From Bin52 sp965243345 (GTDB taxonomy: Bacteria > Pseudomonadota > Alphaproteobacteria > Thalassobaculales > Thalassobaculaceae): 64,000 bases of DNA. Positions 17,265-23,950 of the stretch are shown piece by piece. The DNA lies in the NCBI GenBank assembly GCA_965243345.1, contig CBDEUR010000002.1, positions 62,001 to 126,000 of the forward strand. The letters are read 5' to 3'. Position 1 is the first letter of the stretch; every line of letters begins with the position of its first letter. The notes under the pieces are model-generated. The model ran no database searches and was not told the origin of the DNA. It worked only from the letters and a program-made list of their open reading frames with translations. Position numbers and translations under genes: made by a program.

Positions 17265-18601
17265 CGTGATGTCCAGCCGCGGGCGGCAGCGGTGTCGACC
17301 CCCTCTTCCGCCAGGGCGGCGGCAAGGGCGGCCGCGTTCAGCTTCCGGGACATGGGCATACCCCGTTCGCGCAGGTCATCGAGGACGGGAAAGGGATCCC
17401 CGCCGGTTTCGAGGGCGGCATGCAGCTGGCGCAGACGCGCGACACAGGCGACGGGATCCGGTTTCTGCGACACGGTCTCGTGGGCTGTCACGTCCACCTC
17501 TGCGCGGTCGGCCAGGGTGCGGAGTTCGTTCTCGTCCCACTCGTCCGCGATGGTCCAGGACGCCGAGGGAATGCGCAGCTTGCCGCGTTGGTCCCGGTAG
17601 CGGAGTTCGAGTTCGTGTCTGAGCGCGCTCGCTCGGGTATCGATTTCCCTGGAGATCGTCCTGAGCAGGGTGATGTGTGCAAGGGTGTCCCTGGCGTCGT
17701 CGGTGTCCTCGAGCATGGCAGGGACGTCGCGCGGTTCCGGCAGCGTGCCTGCCTCCACCAGGGCCCAGAAGTCGGCACAGGCACGCTCGAGGTCGCGGTC
17801 CAGGTCCGGATCGTGGTCGACCGGAAACTCCCGGACCAGGAAGTTCTCGGCATCGAAGGCGGCGATGGCCATGGTGTCGATCTCGATGCCGGCCTGCAGG
17901 GCGATGGCCCGGTAGTGGTGGAGCTGGCAGGAGTAGTCGATCCCGATCCCGTCGTCGCACATCTGGGAGAAGATCTCGGGGCCGGGGCACTTGTAGTCGA
18001 TCATGCGCCGGCCACCGGCCGGATCCCGCAGGACGTGGACGAAGTCGTCGGGGGTTCCGATGCGCCACGGCGCGTCGGGGTCGCGGGCGTTCCGCAGCGA
18101 GCCGAGGGCGTGGTCCTCGGACTGCGCTCCGGTCTGCGCAAGATAGATCTGCTGCAGCCAGGGCTCGGCGCGGATGCCGCGCATCATCGCCGGTGTGGCG
18201 GGCTGCGGCGGGAGGATCAGGAGCTTCTCGGCGGCGATGTTCCGTGCGGTGTTGCCGAAGGCCGGCTGCTCGCCGCGGCTTTCTGCGAGCAGGGTGCCGG
18301 CGTCGGAGCCACCGATCCCTGTGGCGCGGCGCAGGTGCCAGCACACGGCCTGCAGGAGGTTGGCAACGGTGACGGGACTGCCGGTGCCGCGCGCTCGCCC
18401 GGCCTCGGCCTCGACCGTGCGCAGGATCCAGTGCATGGCGCGGGCCTCGGGTATGGCGTGGGCCTGGGGCAATGCCTTCACGCCGGACCGGCAGCGGCGG
18501 ACCAGCTCGCGGGTGGCGAGTTTGCCGCGCTCGTTTTGCCAGGGCTGGGCGGCGATCTCCGCGATACGTCGATCGAACGCGAGATAGGCGTCCGCATCCA
18601 T
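17075..18601 (-). CDS. YqaJ-like recombination exonuclease (lambda-Exo fold)
   Basis: The 508-residue protein has the YqaJ viral recombinase signature: GIGGSDAG at residues 95-102, RGIRAEPWLQ with Glu146, GTPDDFV with Asp185 and MIDYKCP with Asp202 and Lys204, which together form a PD-(D/E)xK active site. In this family the enzyme resects double-stranded DNA 5' to 3' for single-strand-annealing recombination. The C-terminal 200 residues are helical and less conserved. The ATG at 18601 is preceded by AGGAGG. No adjacent annealing protein of the Beta/RecT type was recognised. It overlaps the HNH gene tail to tail. Confidence 0.8.
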   Translation of the reverse strand: MDADAYLAFDRRIAEIAAQPWQNERGKLATRELVRRCRSGVKALPQAHAIPEARAMHWILRTVEAEAGRARGTGSPVTVANLLQAVCWHLRRATGIGGSDAGTLLAESRGEQPAFGNTARNIAAEKLLILPPQPATPAMMRGIRAEPWLQQIYLAQTGAQSEDHALGSLRNARDPDAPWRIGTPDDFVHVLRDPAGGRRMIDYKCPGPEIFSQMCDDGIGIDYSCQLHHYRAIALQAGIEIDTMAIAAFDAENFLVREFPVDHDPDLDRDLERACADFWALVEAGTLPEPRDVPAMLEDTDDARDTLAHITLLRTISREIDTRASALRHELELRYRDQRGKLRIPSASWTIADEWDENELRTLADRAEVDVTAHETVSQKPDPVACVARLRQLHAALETGGDPFPVLDDLRERGMPMSRKLNAAALAAALAEEGVDTAAARGWTSRYLLSTRTADRPVVEAVRAEAAGMADEVEAVAREIKDVPLAEDPAEDSPDDATALQEDLAPAA

Positions 18602-18705
18602 GGTGTGCCTCCTGCGTTTGTCCGCCGGTGGTGCCTGTGGCTACACTGTACATGCCGGCGCGTGAAAAACTGGCGGCGGGGAAGGAGCGTCGCGGGAGGA
18701 ACGTG

Positions 18706-19047
18706 ATGAACGTGGACGCGAACCAGACCGAAGAGCGGTTGTGCGAATCGTTTGACCCGGGTGGCCGGATCCGCCGCGACCTCGAGGAGTTCCGGCCCGA
18801 GGGCATGTCCGAACTGGTGCTGGCGTCGCTGGCGGGGTGCCGCCTGCTGATTGCCGGACCGGTTGACCGTCTGGTCACGGTCTACGCGCCGCGGACCGTG
18901 CATGTGACGTTCCTGCGCGCCCAGCACATGCGGCCGCTGAAACAGGCCGCGGCACGCCACCTGGGCCTGCCCGAGGCAGACTTCGCGCTCCGCCTGGTGC
19001 CGTTTGCCCCTGCCGGGGGGGGGGGGGGGGTAGGTTATGCCCTGTAA
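18706..19047 (+). CDS. Small protein resembling DnaA domain I
   Basis: The 113-residue product contains LVTVYAPRTVHVTFLRAQHM followed by RPLKQAAARHLG, which matches the end of the DnaA N-terminal domain (hydrophobic strand, A-P-N-like turn, helix). That domain recruits DnaB helicase and regulators in full DnaA. The similarity is by eye and moderate. The ATG at 18706 has a strong GGGAGGA ribosome-binding site. A run of 16 G residues lies in the last 11 codons, so slippage would change the C-terminus. The next gene encodes a DnaA domain IV-like protein, which strengthens the idea of a split DnaA-like pair lacking the ATPase domain. Confidence 0.55.
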   Translation: MNVDANQTEERLCESFDPGGRIRRDLEEFRPEGMSELVLASLAGCRLLIAGPVDRLVTVYAPRTVHVTFLRAQHMRPLKQAAARHLGLPEADFALRLVPFAPAGGGGGVGYAL

Positions 19048-19054
19048 CCTCCCC
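19027..19054. repeat. Hairpin after the G-tract
   Basis: AGGTTA (19032-19037) and TAACCT (19045-19050) form a stem with a 7-nt loop. The G-run before it and CCCC after it can extend the stem with one bulged T. It spans the stop codon of the upstream gene. No T-run follows, so it is not a standard terminator. Confidence 0.5.
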
Positions 19055-19112
19055 AAAATCAAGGAAAAAATCAGCATTTCTCCACTGTTTGAGATGGCCT
19101 TCGACCGAAGGG

Positions 19113-19784
19113 ATGGTCGAAACCCCGCACCTGGTCCTGCGCCAGGTCTGCGATCCGGCTGTCCTGGGCCAGCGGCTGGCCCTGCGCCCGTGCGATGCGC
19201 CGATCACGGCAGAAGACGTGCTTCGCACGGGCGATCCGCTCCGCCACATGCTGGGGCATGTGTGCAGCCAGATCGAGTACCGGCAGCGTGCGGTTCTGGT
19301 GGAGCTGCTCGACGACCGGTTCCGGCTGCCGCCGGCGCGCCCGGTGGATCGGCAGCTGCTGTACGAGACCATCCACGGGCTGGTGGAGGCGCCGTCGATC
19401 GTGAGGCGGCGTTCCTTCCAGGCACGGCCGCCGGGCACGGTGGTGAGGGTTGCGACCGCGCTTGAGCTGGTGTCGCGCTGGTTCGGGGTGCCGGCGGACG
19501 GTCTGCGCGGCCGCGTGCGCTCCCGCCCGATGGATTTTGCCCGCCTGCACGCGCTGGCGATGCTGCGGCGTGTCACCCACCTCTCCCAGGAGCAGATCTC
19601 GGCCGAGTTTTCGGAGCGTCATCACACCGCCCTGGTCTACTCCGAGCGCCGCGCCGGCGAGATGTGTGCTGCCGACCCGGGGCTGCGCCAGGCGATGGAT
19701 GGTCTCGCGAGCGCCTGCGACCGGGCGGGACTGGAGGCCTGGGCGGCGCGGGTTGCCGCGACGCTGAACGACCGCGGGTTCTGA
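19113..19784 (+). CDS. DnaA domain IV-like DNA-binding protein without an AAA+ domain
   Basis: Residues of about 115-185 of this 223-residue protein match DnaA domain IV. A helix (VATALELVSRWFGVPADGLR) is followed by the basic loop RSRPMDFARLHALAML, a helix-turn-helix, and SERHHTALVYS in place of the G-R-D-H-T-T signature that contacts the DnaA box. The N-terminal half is not a Walker ATPase and is unrecognised. It may bind DnaA-box-like DNA at the plasmid origin or act as a DnaA competitor. The ATG at 19113 lacks well-spaced ribosome-binding bases. The gene lies 65 nt after the domain I-like gene. Confidence 0.7.
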   Translation: MVETPHLVLRQVCDPAVLGQRLALRPCDAPITAEDVLRTGDPLRHMLGHVCSQIEYRQRAVLVELLDDRFRLPPARPVDRQLLYETIHGLVEAPSIVRRRSFQARPPGTVVRVATALELVSRWFGVPADGLRGRVRSRPMDFARLHALAMLRRVTHLSQEQISAEFSERHHTALVYSERRAGEMCAADPGLRQAMDGLASACDRAGLEAWAARVAATLNDRGF

Positions 19785-19820
19785 CTTGCCACCCATCCGA
19801 CAGTGCATTAGGCGGGCGTG

Positions 19821-20129
19821 ATGGACGTCAGGGACTACGAGCTCCTACCCGAACTGATCGGCTTGGGGGATTTCGAGCGGCTCTCGGGCCTGTCGCGGTA
19901 CGACATCCTGCGCACCATGGGAAACCTGCGCCCCGAGGTCGAGGACCTCTACAGGCTGCCGGTGCTGGTCCTGCGCTGCTGCGCCGGCCGGCTTCCGAAC
20001 GCGGCCCTGCTGGCCGAGTCGCGCGCCGGGTCGCGGCTGCTGACCGATCGTTATGGCAAGGTATGGTCCGTCCTGGGCTGTCAGCCCGAACCGGGGCACG
20101 ACCTGCCGAGCCCCTCGCCGTTCGACTGA
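19821..20129 (+). CDS. Small acidic protein, unknown
   Basis: The 102-residue product begins with helical, charged sequence (DYELLPELIGLGDFERLSGL) and ends with PSPSPFD. It has no membrane segment and no recognised family. The ATG at 19821 follows the DnaA-like gene by 36 nt on the same strand, so it may be co-transcribed. A GTG three nt upstream is an equally possible start. A related C-terminal P-S-P-F pattern occurs in the two MNT-HEPN proteins of this window. Confidence 0.5.
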   Translation: MDVRDYELLPELIGLGDFERLSGLSRYDILRTMGNLRPEVEDLYRLPVLVLRCCAGRLPNAALLAESRAGSRLLTDRYGKVWSVLGCQPEPGHDLPSPSPFD

Positions 20130-20159
20130 CCGGCGGCGACCGCCGCCGCACCCTACCGC

Positions 20160-20207
20160 GGTGAACCGGTGCACCAATGAACCGGCGAACCAGCGCACCT
20201 GCGCACG
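20160..20207. repeat. Octamer array B (6 units)
   Basis: Six in-phase 8-nt units starting at 20160 include GGTGAACC, GGTGCACC and GGCGAACC. They lie between the convergent genes ending at 20129 and 20250. Confidence 0.75.
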
Positions 20208-20249
20208 CGGTCACGGTGCTTTCCGCTGCATCCTCCGCCACTGTCATGG

Positions 20250-21014
20250 TCAGCCTGTCGAAAAACCGGCCCCATATGCCCCCAGCAGTACTTCACCTGC
20301 CTCTCGCTTGTGGACGTGAGCCAGCTTCCCAAAGGGCGTTTGAGCCGCAGCCCCAAAGGCAAACAGCGACCGCTCGCCGGCTACCTCGTACCACCGCGTA
20401 CGGACCTCGTATGGCAGGGCGCGAAGTTTGCCGCCGCGTGTTTTGTTGAAGGTGCGGATGACCTTCCAGCCGGTGATCGGCGCGAACGTGATGCGATTAA
20501 GGTATTCCTCCCTCACCGAGATCGCCACGATCTGTGGTTTGAGTTCCTTCAGAAGCATGTGCCAGAGCGCACAGCCATCATCCATGAGAGCCTTTTGAGC
20601 AGTCTTGTCGAGTGTGCTCCAGGTCTGACTGGTGGCGACCGGCGAGCAGATGTCCGTGTGGAGCGCAGTGGATGTGTGACCGTCGTAGTAGCTCGTCGCC
20701 ATCCCGTTCAGCAGCCGCTCGAAGGAGTTGAACCAGGTACGGTACGGATCGGTGCGAAAATACGCGGACATCGCGTCGAGATAGCGGGACGGGTTCCGGG
20801 CGATGCAACCCTCCGCCAGGGGAAATCGCCGGAATCCATCGCGAAACTCGTGCCACGAAGGGTTCAACCCGACGGTCACCACGCGTAGCGGAGAAGCCCG
20901 GTACGCATGGAGATCACCGAAGAACAGGATGGGTGCGGACGGTGTCACGCACCACGGCCGACCGGAGAAGCGGTCGTAAGCGTGCCAGGCCCGGTCAACG
21001 AGTGGGTGCGTCAC
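20250..21014 (-). CDS. Possible uracil-DNA-glycosylase-superfamily protein
   Basis: The 254-residue protein has a motif close to the first UDG motif (VVTVGLNPSWHEF, about residues 44-56) and a helix-rich body with HTDICSPVATSQTW near residue 118. In UDG-fold enzymes the G-x-N-P-S/G loop binds the flipped base, but the second motif is not clear, so this is a tentative assignment. The start is a GTG at 21014 with purine-rich bases directly upstream. One arm of a 24-nt inverted repeat overlaps the start. It is a lone gene between two octamer arrays. Confidence 0.4.
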   Translation of the reverse strand: MTHPLVDRAWHAYDRFSGRPWCVTPSAPILFFGDLHAYRASPLRVVTVGLNPSWHEFRDGFRRFPLAEGCIARNPSRYLDAMSAYFRTDPYRTWFNSFERLLNGMATSYYDGHTSTALHTDICSPVATSQTWSTLDKTAQKALMDDGCALWHMLLKELKPQIVAISVREEYLNRITFAPITGWKVIRTFNKTRGGKLRALPYEVRTRWYEVAGERSLFAFGAAAQTPFGKLAHVHKREAGEVLLGAYGAGFSTG

Positions 21015-21215
21015 CCTTCACCGATCCCGATGTGTTTCCAGACAGCCGGGCCGTGGCAGAATATCACAGTTCAGCGACTTGTGCGGAGTCCGAGCCGGAA
21101 CCTCCAGGCCCGGCGCACCGGCGCACCAGTGAACCACTGCACCCTTGCACCTCTGCACCGCGGCAAGGCCGTCATCCTGGCTGGAAGGGATCATCGGGAT
21201 CGGTGAAGGGTGACG
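21009..21215. repeat. 24-nt perfect inverted repeat flanking octamer array C
   Basis: The 24 nt at 21009-21032 are repeated in inverted orientation at 21192-21215 without mismatch. One arm covers the start of the 20250-21014 gene. The other lies in the last codons of the MNT-HEPN gene ending at 21172, where it encodes SPFTDPD. The 159 nt between the arms hold octamer array C. Confidence 0.85.
21112..21159. repeat. Octamer array C (6 units)
   Basis: Six in-phase units start at 21112 with two copies of GGCGCACC and continue with AGTGAACC and three T-G-C-A-C-C units. The array lies inside the 24-nt inverted repeat. Confidence 0.8.
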
Positions 21216-22215
21216 GCTCCGGCGGCTGCCAGTCGCCCTTCCCGAGCGCATTGGCCGCGTCGTCGAGCGCCGCCCCCAGCCCCTCGCGCGCACGGACGAG
21301 CGCCGCGATCCAGCTGTCAGGCTCCGGCAGCGCCATGTCCGCACCGTCACGCTCGATCGCGGCCCGCAGCGCGACGGCGGACTCCCGGAACTGCCTGGCG
21401 GCCGCGCCCAGTACATCGGTCGTCTCCTGCCGGTCAAGAAAGCCCGCCGGAAGTGCTGCCAGTTCCCTGCCCATGAGGTCCAGGATGACGGGCAGCCGGT
21501 CGATGGCATGGGCAAGGCTGTCCGCGTCGGCGCCGCTGTAGACGGCCGTGTGATCGGTCCTCGTCGCGCCGTTCATGCGGACGAGGTCGTCAGCCAGCAC
21601 CCCGAGGCCCGCACGGCGGGCCTGGGTGGCCAGGTCGTTCAGATCGTGGGTGTGCCAGGCGTCGATGCCGTGGCGTCCCATGACGGCCTTGGCCAGGTGT
21701 TCGGCCGCATCGGCGGTGGCAGCGACGAACTGGTCGGTCCGCTCGAGGATCTCGTACCGGACCAGGGTAGGCTCGATGGCGGCCGCGGCCTCGCTTGCCC
21801 GCGCGATCCTGGCAAGCGAGGCGTACAGTGAGCGCATGTATCTGCCCGCATCCATCAGCGGTGTCCCCTCCATTGCCGGCCTGGACCAGTCCCCGGCCAG
21901 GATCCGGCCGTCGCGCGCGATCCCCCGGCCGACATGGCCGATGCTGAGCGCCGTGCGCTCGACAAGTTTCTCGGGAATGGCGATGTGGTTGACATAGGTT
22001 CCGAGGTTCGCGCACCGGAACGGGACGCTGTGCGGAACCGTGCCGCAGCGATCGCCGTCTCCGGCGGTGATGAAGGCGATGTCCCAGTCGCTGTTCGCCC
22101 GGTGGGTACCGCGGGCGCGGGAGCCGAACAGCACCGCTGCCCTGGCCTCGGGCCAGGCGTCGAGCACGGCCCGGGCGGCGCGCCGGATCTCTGCGAGCGC
22201 GGTTTCGTCATCCAT
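21172..22215 (-). CDS. Fused MNT nucleotidyltransferase and HEPN-like protein
   Basis: The 347-residue protein begins with a minimal nucleotidyltransferase: LFGSRARGTHRANSDWDIAF at about residues 29-48 gives the G-S-x(n)-D-x-D metal site. The C-terminal two thirds is helical with a WHTHDLNDLA segment, as in HEPN domains. In known systems MNT and HEPN are separate antitoxin and toxin, and MNT adds AMP to HEPN. Here they are one chain. The ATG at 22215 is chosen because upstream sequence is octamer repeats. A paralog with the same architecture lies at 54225-55280. Confidence 0.72.
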   Translation of the reverse strand: MDDETALAEIRRAARAVLDAWPEARAAVLFGSRARGTHRANSDWDIAFITAGDGDRCGTVPHSVPFRCANLGTYVNHIAIPEKLVERTALSIGHVGRGIARDGRILAGDWSRPAMEGTPLMDAGRYMRSLYASLARIARASEAAAAIEPTLVRYEILERTDQFVAATADAAEHLAKAVMGRHGIDAWHTHDLNDLATQARRAGLGVLADDLVRMNGATRTDHTAVYSGADADSLAHAIDRLPVILDLMGRELAALPAGFLDRQETTDVLGAAARQFRESAVALRAAIERDGADMALPEPDSWIAALVRAREGLGAALDDAANALGKGDWQPPEPSPFTDPDDPFQPG

Positions 22216-22267
22216 GCCGCATGATACCGCGCGGGCGAAACCGGAACCACCCGCCCGGCCGGGGCCG

Positions 22268-22395
22268 GAGCACCCGGTGCACTGCCGCAGGTTTGCCACG
22301 CTGTACCTCTGCACCGCGGCAAACCTGCGGCAGTGCACCGGCAAACCATTGTGCCCATGAACCGGTGAACCACCGCACCCCTGCACCGTCCCACC
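22268..22395. repeat. Octamer array D
   Basis: About fifteen 8-nt units are in phase from 22275, including CGGTGCAC, CTCTGCAC, CAGTGCAC, CGGTGAAC and CCCTGCAC. The array overlaps the 22-bp inverted repeat. Confidence 0.75.
22276..22339. repeat. Perfect 22-bp inverted repeat with 20-nt loop
   Basis: Arms at 22276-22297 and 22318-22339 are exact reverse complements; both begin or end with the GGTGCACT/AGTGCACC octamer. The structure lies between the MNT-HEPN start and the tRNA-like gene, inside octamer array D. It could form a very stable hairpin. No T-run follows on either side. Confidence 0.9.
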
Positions 22396-22413
22396 CCCGC
22401 AGAGGTGCAGGCA

Positions 22414-22510
22414 TGGCGGCGACGGGACTCGAACCCGCAAAGGGCGGCTCGACCGCGAATACTTCCGCCCACCGTTGTCCGGCGCGTCTACCATTTCCAG
22501 CCACGCCGCC
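22414..22510 (-). tRNA. tRNA-Leu-like gene with defective anticodon arm (probable pseudo-tRNA)
   Basis: Read on the minus strand, a perfect 7-bp acceptor stem (GGCGGCG with CGCCGCC) is followed by a class II tRNA-Leu D-arm (GGAAATGGTAGACGC), a T-arm GCGGG-TTCGAGT-CCCGT and discriminator A. CCA is not encoded. The anticodon arm reads CCGGACAACGG: against the usual leucine form it lacks about 6 nt and there is no U33 or readable anticodon. The variable arm is unusually long (GGGCGG and CCGCCC pair across 17 nt). It is either a decayed tRNA or a tRNA-like RNA with another role. Confidence 0.65.
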
Positions 22511-22565
22511 ATGCCCGTTCCGACAGTCTTCGCTCCGGCTGCGGATCAGTCAAGCCCGGGCCCGC

Positions 22566-23111
22566 CTACGGGCCCGGCCCGCCGCCCGGTTCGGGAGGGT
22601 CCGGCTCGGGCCGGCGCGCGATCAGCCGGAAGACGCGAATGGCGTTTCTCTTGCGCAGGCCGAGCACCCCGATGCCTTCCGGGTCCCGGGTCTCGTGCAG
22701 CCCGGGCGCGGGCGCGCCGGGCCGGGTGATGTCGACCCTGCCGCTGAGGTGGGTCTCGTCTCCCGCAGCCGTCGTGAGCACCCCGGTCAGGATACCGCCG
22801 GCCTCGATGTCGAGCCAGCCGCTGCCAGTCAGGAGTTCGAGGCGCTCGACCCCGAGGCCGGTCAGGCCGTAGCCAGCCTGTTCGGCCAGCGCCCCCGCGA
22901 CCATGCGGGCGTCGGCGCGGGTCCTGATCGTGATCCAGCCGCGCCTGCCCTCGATGGTCAGGGCCTCGATCCGTGCCGGGCCGTCCGTCTCCGGGTCGTC
23001 GGGCAGGTACAGCGTGCCCGGGTCGATCCATCCCGGAACGCCCTCGCGCACCTGCAGCTCCATGAAGGCCTTCCCGGCCTGGTCAGAAGTTCGCGCTGCC
23101 GTGGGTTCCAT
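22566..23111 (-). CDS. Unknown 181-residue protein
   Basis: The product is soluble, with beta-rich stretches such as ALTIEGRRGWITIRTRADAR and LLTGSGWLDIEAGG, and a proline-rich C-terminus. No family is recognised. The ATG at 23111 lies 29 nt inside the end of the gene upstream, so the two are probably co-translated. It stops 55 nt before the 5' end of the tRNA-like gene, which is on the same strand. Confidence 0.5.
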   Translation of the reverse strand: MEPTAARTSDQAGKAFMELQVREGVPGWIDPGTLYLPDDPETDGPARIEALTIEGRRGWITIRTRADARMVAGALAEQAGYGLTGLGVERLELLTGSGWLDIEAGGILTGVLTTAAGDETHLSGRVDITRPGAPAPGLHETRDPEGIGVLGLRKRNAIRVFRLIARRPEPDPPEPGGGPGP

Positions 23112-23637
23112 GTTCCGCTCCCCGCAGGGTCTCCGCGATCGCTGCGCAGACGATGCGTGCCACCTGCCCCGTGGCCTCCCAGCGCAGCGAGTGCGCGTGC
23201 AGTACCGACATGCCGCTGTCCCGGCGACGTGCCTCCAGCAGCACCCGGATCCACGGCCGTCCGCCCTCCGCGCTTACGGCCAGCCCGACAGCCTCGGTCT
23301 CGAGCGCCTGGTCGAAGACCTTGGCGACCGCCCGCGCAGCGCGGTCCTGGACGGCCCCCGGCAGCGCCAGGAAGGCCGCCCCCGCCCTGGTCGAGAACGC
23401 GACCAGGGCGACGACGGCCACCCCGGCATTGGTTCGCATGGCCCGCCTCGGCCGCATCCGGGCACGGCTCAGCACCGCCCGCTCGGCAAGCTCCGGCGCC
23501 GGCGGCGGGTGTAGCAGCACCCTCCCAGGCGCGCGCGCCCCGAAATGACGGGCGATGTCCCTCCCCGCCTGTCGAACGGTCCGGCTTCGCAGTACGAGTT
23601 TCACCGGCGACGTTCCACCGCTGCCGCCGTCAGGCAT
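23083..23637 (-). CDS. Unknown 184-residue protein with a hydrophobic mid-segment
   Basis: From the ATG at 23637 (GGCAGG directly upstream) the protein has a basic N-terminus (VKLVLRSRTVRQAGRDIARH), then a hydrophobic stretch GVAVVALVAFSTRAGAAFLA near residue 70 and a mixed alpha/beta C-terminus. It could be membrane-associated. No family is recognised. A copy of the TTTTCTGTGGAC motif lies about 90 nt upstream, in the opposite orientation to the copies before the topoisomerase and secretin genes. Confidence 0.5.
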   Translation of the reverse strand: MPDGGSGGTSPVKLVLRSRTVRQAGRDIARHFGARAPGRVLLHPPPAPELAERAVLSRARMRPRRAMRTNAGVAVVALVAFSTRAGAAFLALPGAVQDRAARAVAKVFDQALETEAVGLAVSAEGGRPWIRVLLEARRRDSGMSVLHAHSLRWEATGQVARIVCAAIAETLRGAEHGTHGSANF

Positions 23638-23726
23638 CCTGCCCCATCCGACCCTCCGCGCCGCTGCGAGCAAGGTGGACCAGCCCGCCACGGAGGCCAA
23701 GCCGAAACCGCACCCCGTCGGCGGGC

Positions 23727-23745
23727 TGTCCACAGAAAACCGGCA
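23727..23745 (+). promoter_or_regulatory. Copy of the GTCCACAGAAAACCG motif without an obvious target gene
   Basis: The plus strand reads GTCCACAGAAAACCGGCA, the same element seen upstream of the topoisomerase gene but facing right. No plus-strand gene begins about 70 nt downstream. Confidence 0.35.
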
Positions 23746-23762
23746 CGGGCCCGCCTGCCCAC

Positions 23763-23809
23763 CCGTGAACCCGCGCACCTCTGCACCCGTGCACCACGGC
23801 GCACTGCAC
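23763..23809. repeat. Octamer array E (about 5 units)
   Basis: In-phase units CCGTGAAC, CCGCGCAC, CTCTGCAC and CCGTGCAC start at 23763. Confidence 0.65.
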
Positions 23810-23886
23810 GTTGATATCTTTACGCCGTAAGTCCGTTCCAGCCTGGAACCGAGCCCGAGAGTCAGGAGTCATGCAGCGAGGAGTCC

Positions 23887-23950
23887 GGTGAACCGGTGCG
23901 CTGTTGCACCGGTTCACCGGTTCACCGTCGCACCCGCTGGCCCCTGCGCC
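23887..23950. repeat. Octamer array F (8 units)
   Basis: Eight units in exact phase begin GGTGAACC at 23887 and include GTTGCACC and two adjacent GGTTCACC. The last units run into the 3' end of the thermonuclease gene. Confidence 0.8.

Noticed and set aside
19027..19054. The hairpin after the G-run as a rho-independent terminator
   Set aside because: Neither strand has a T-run after the stem.
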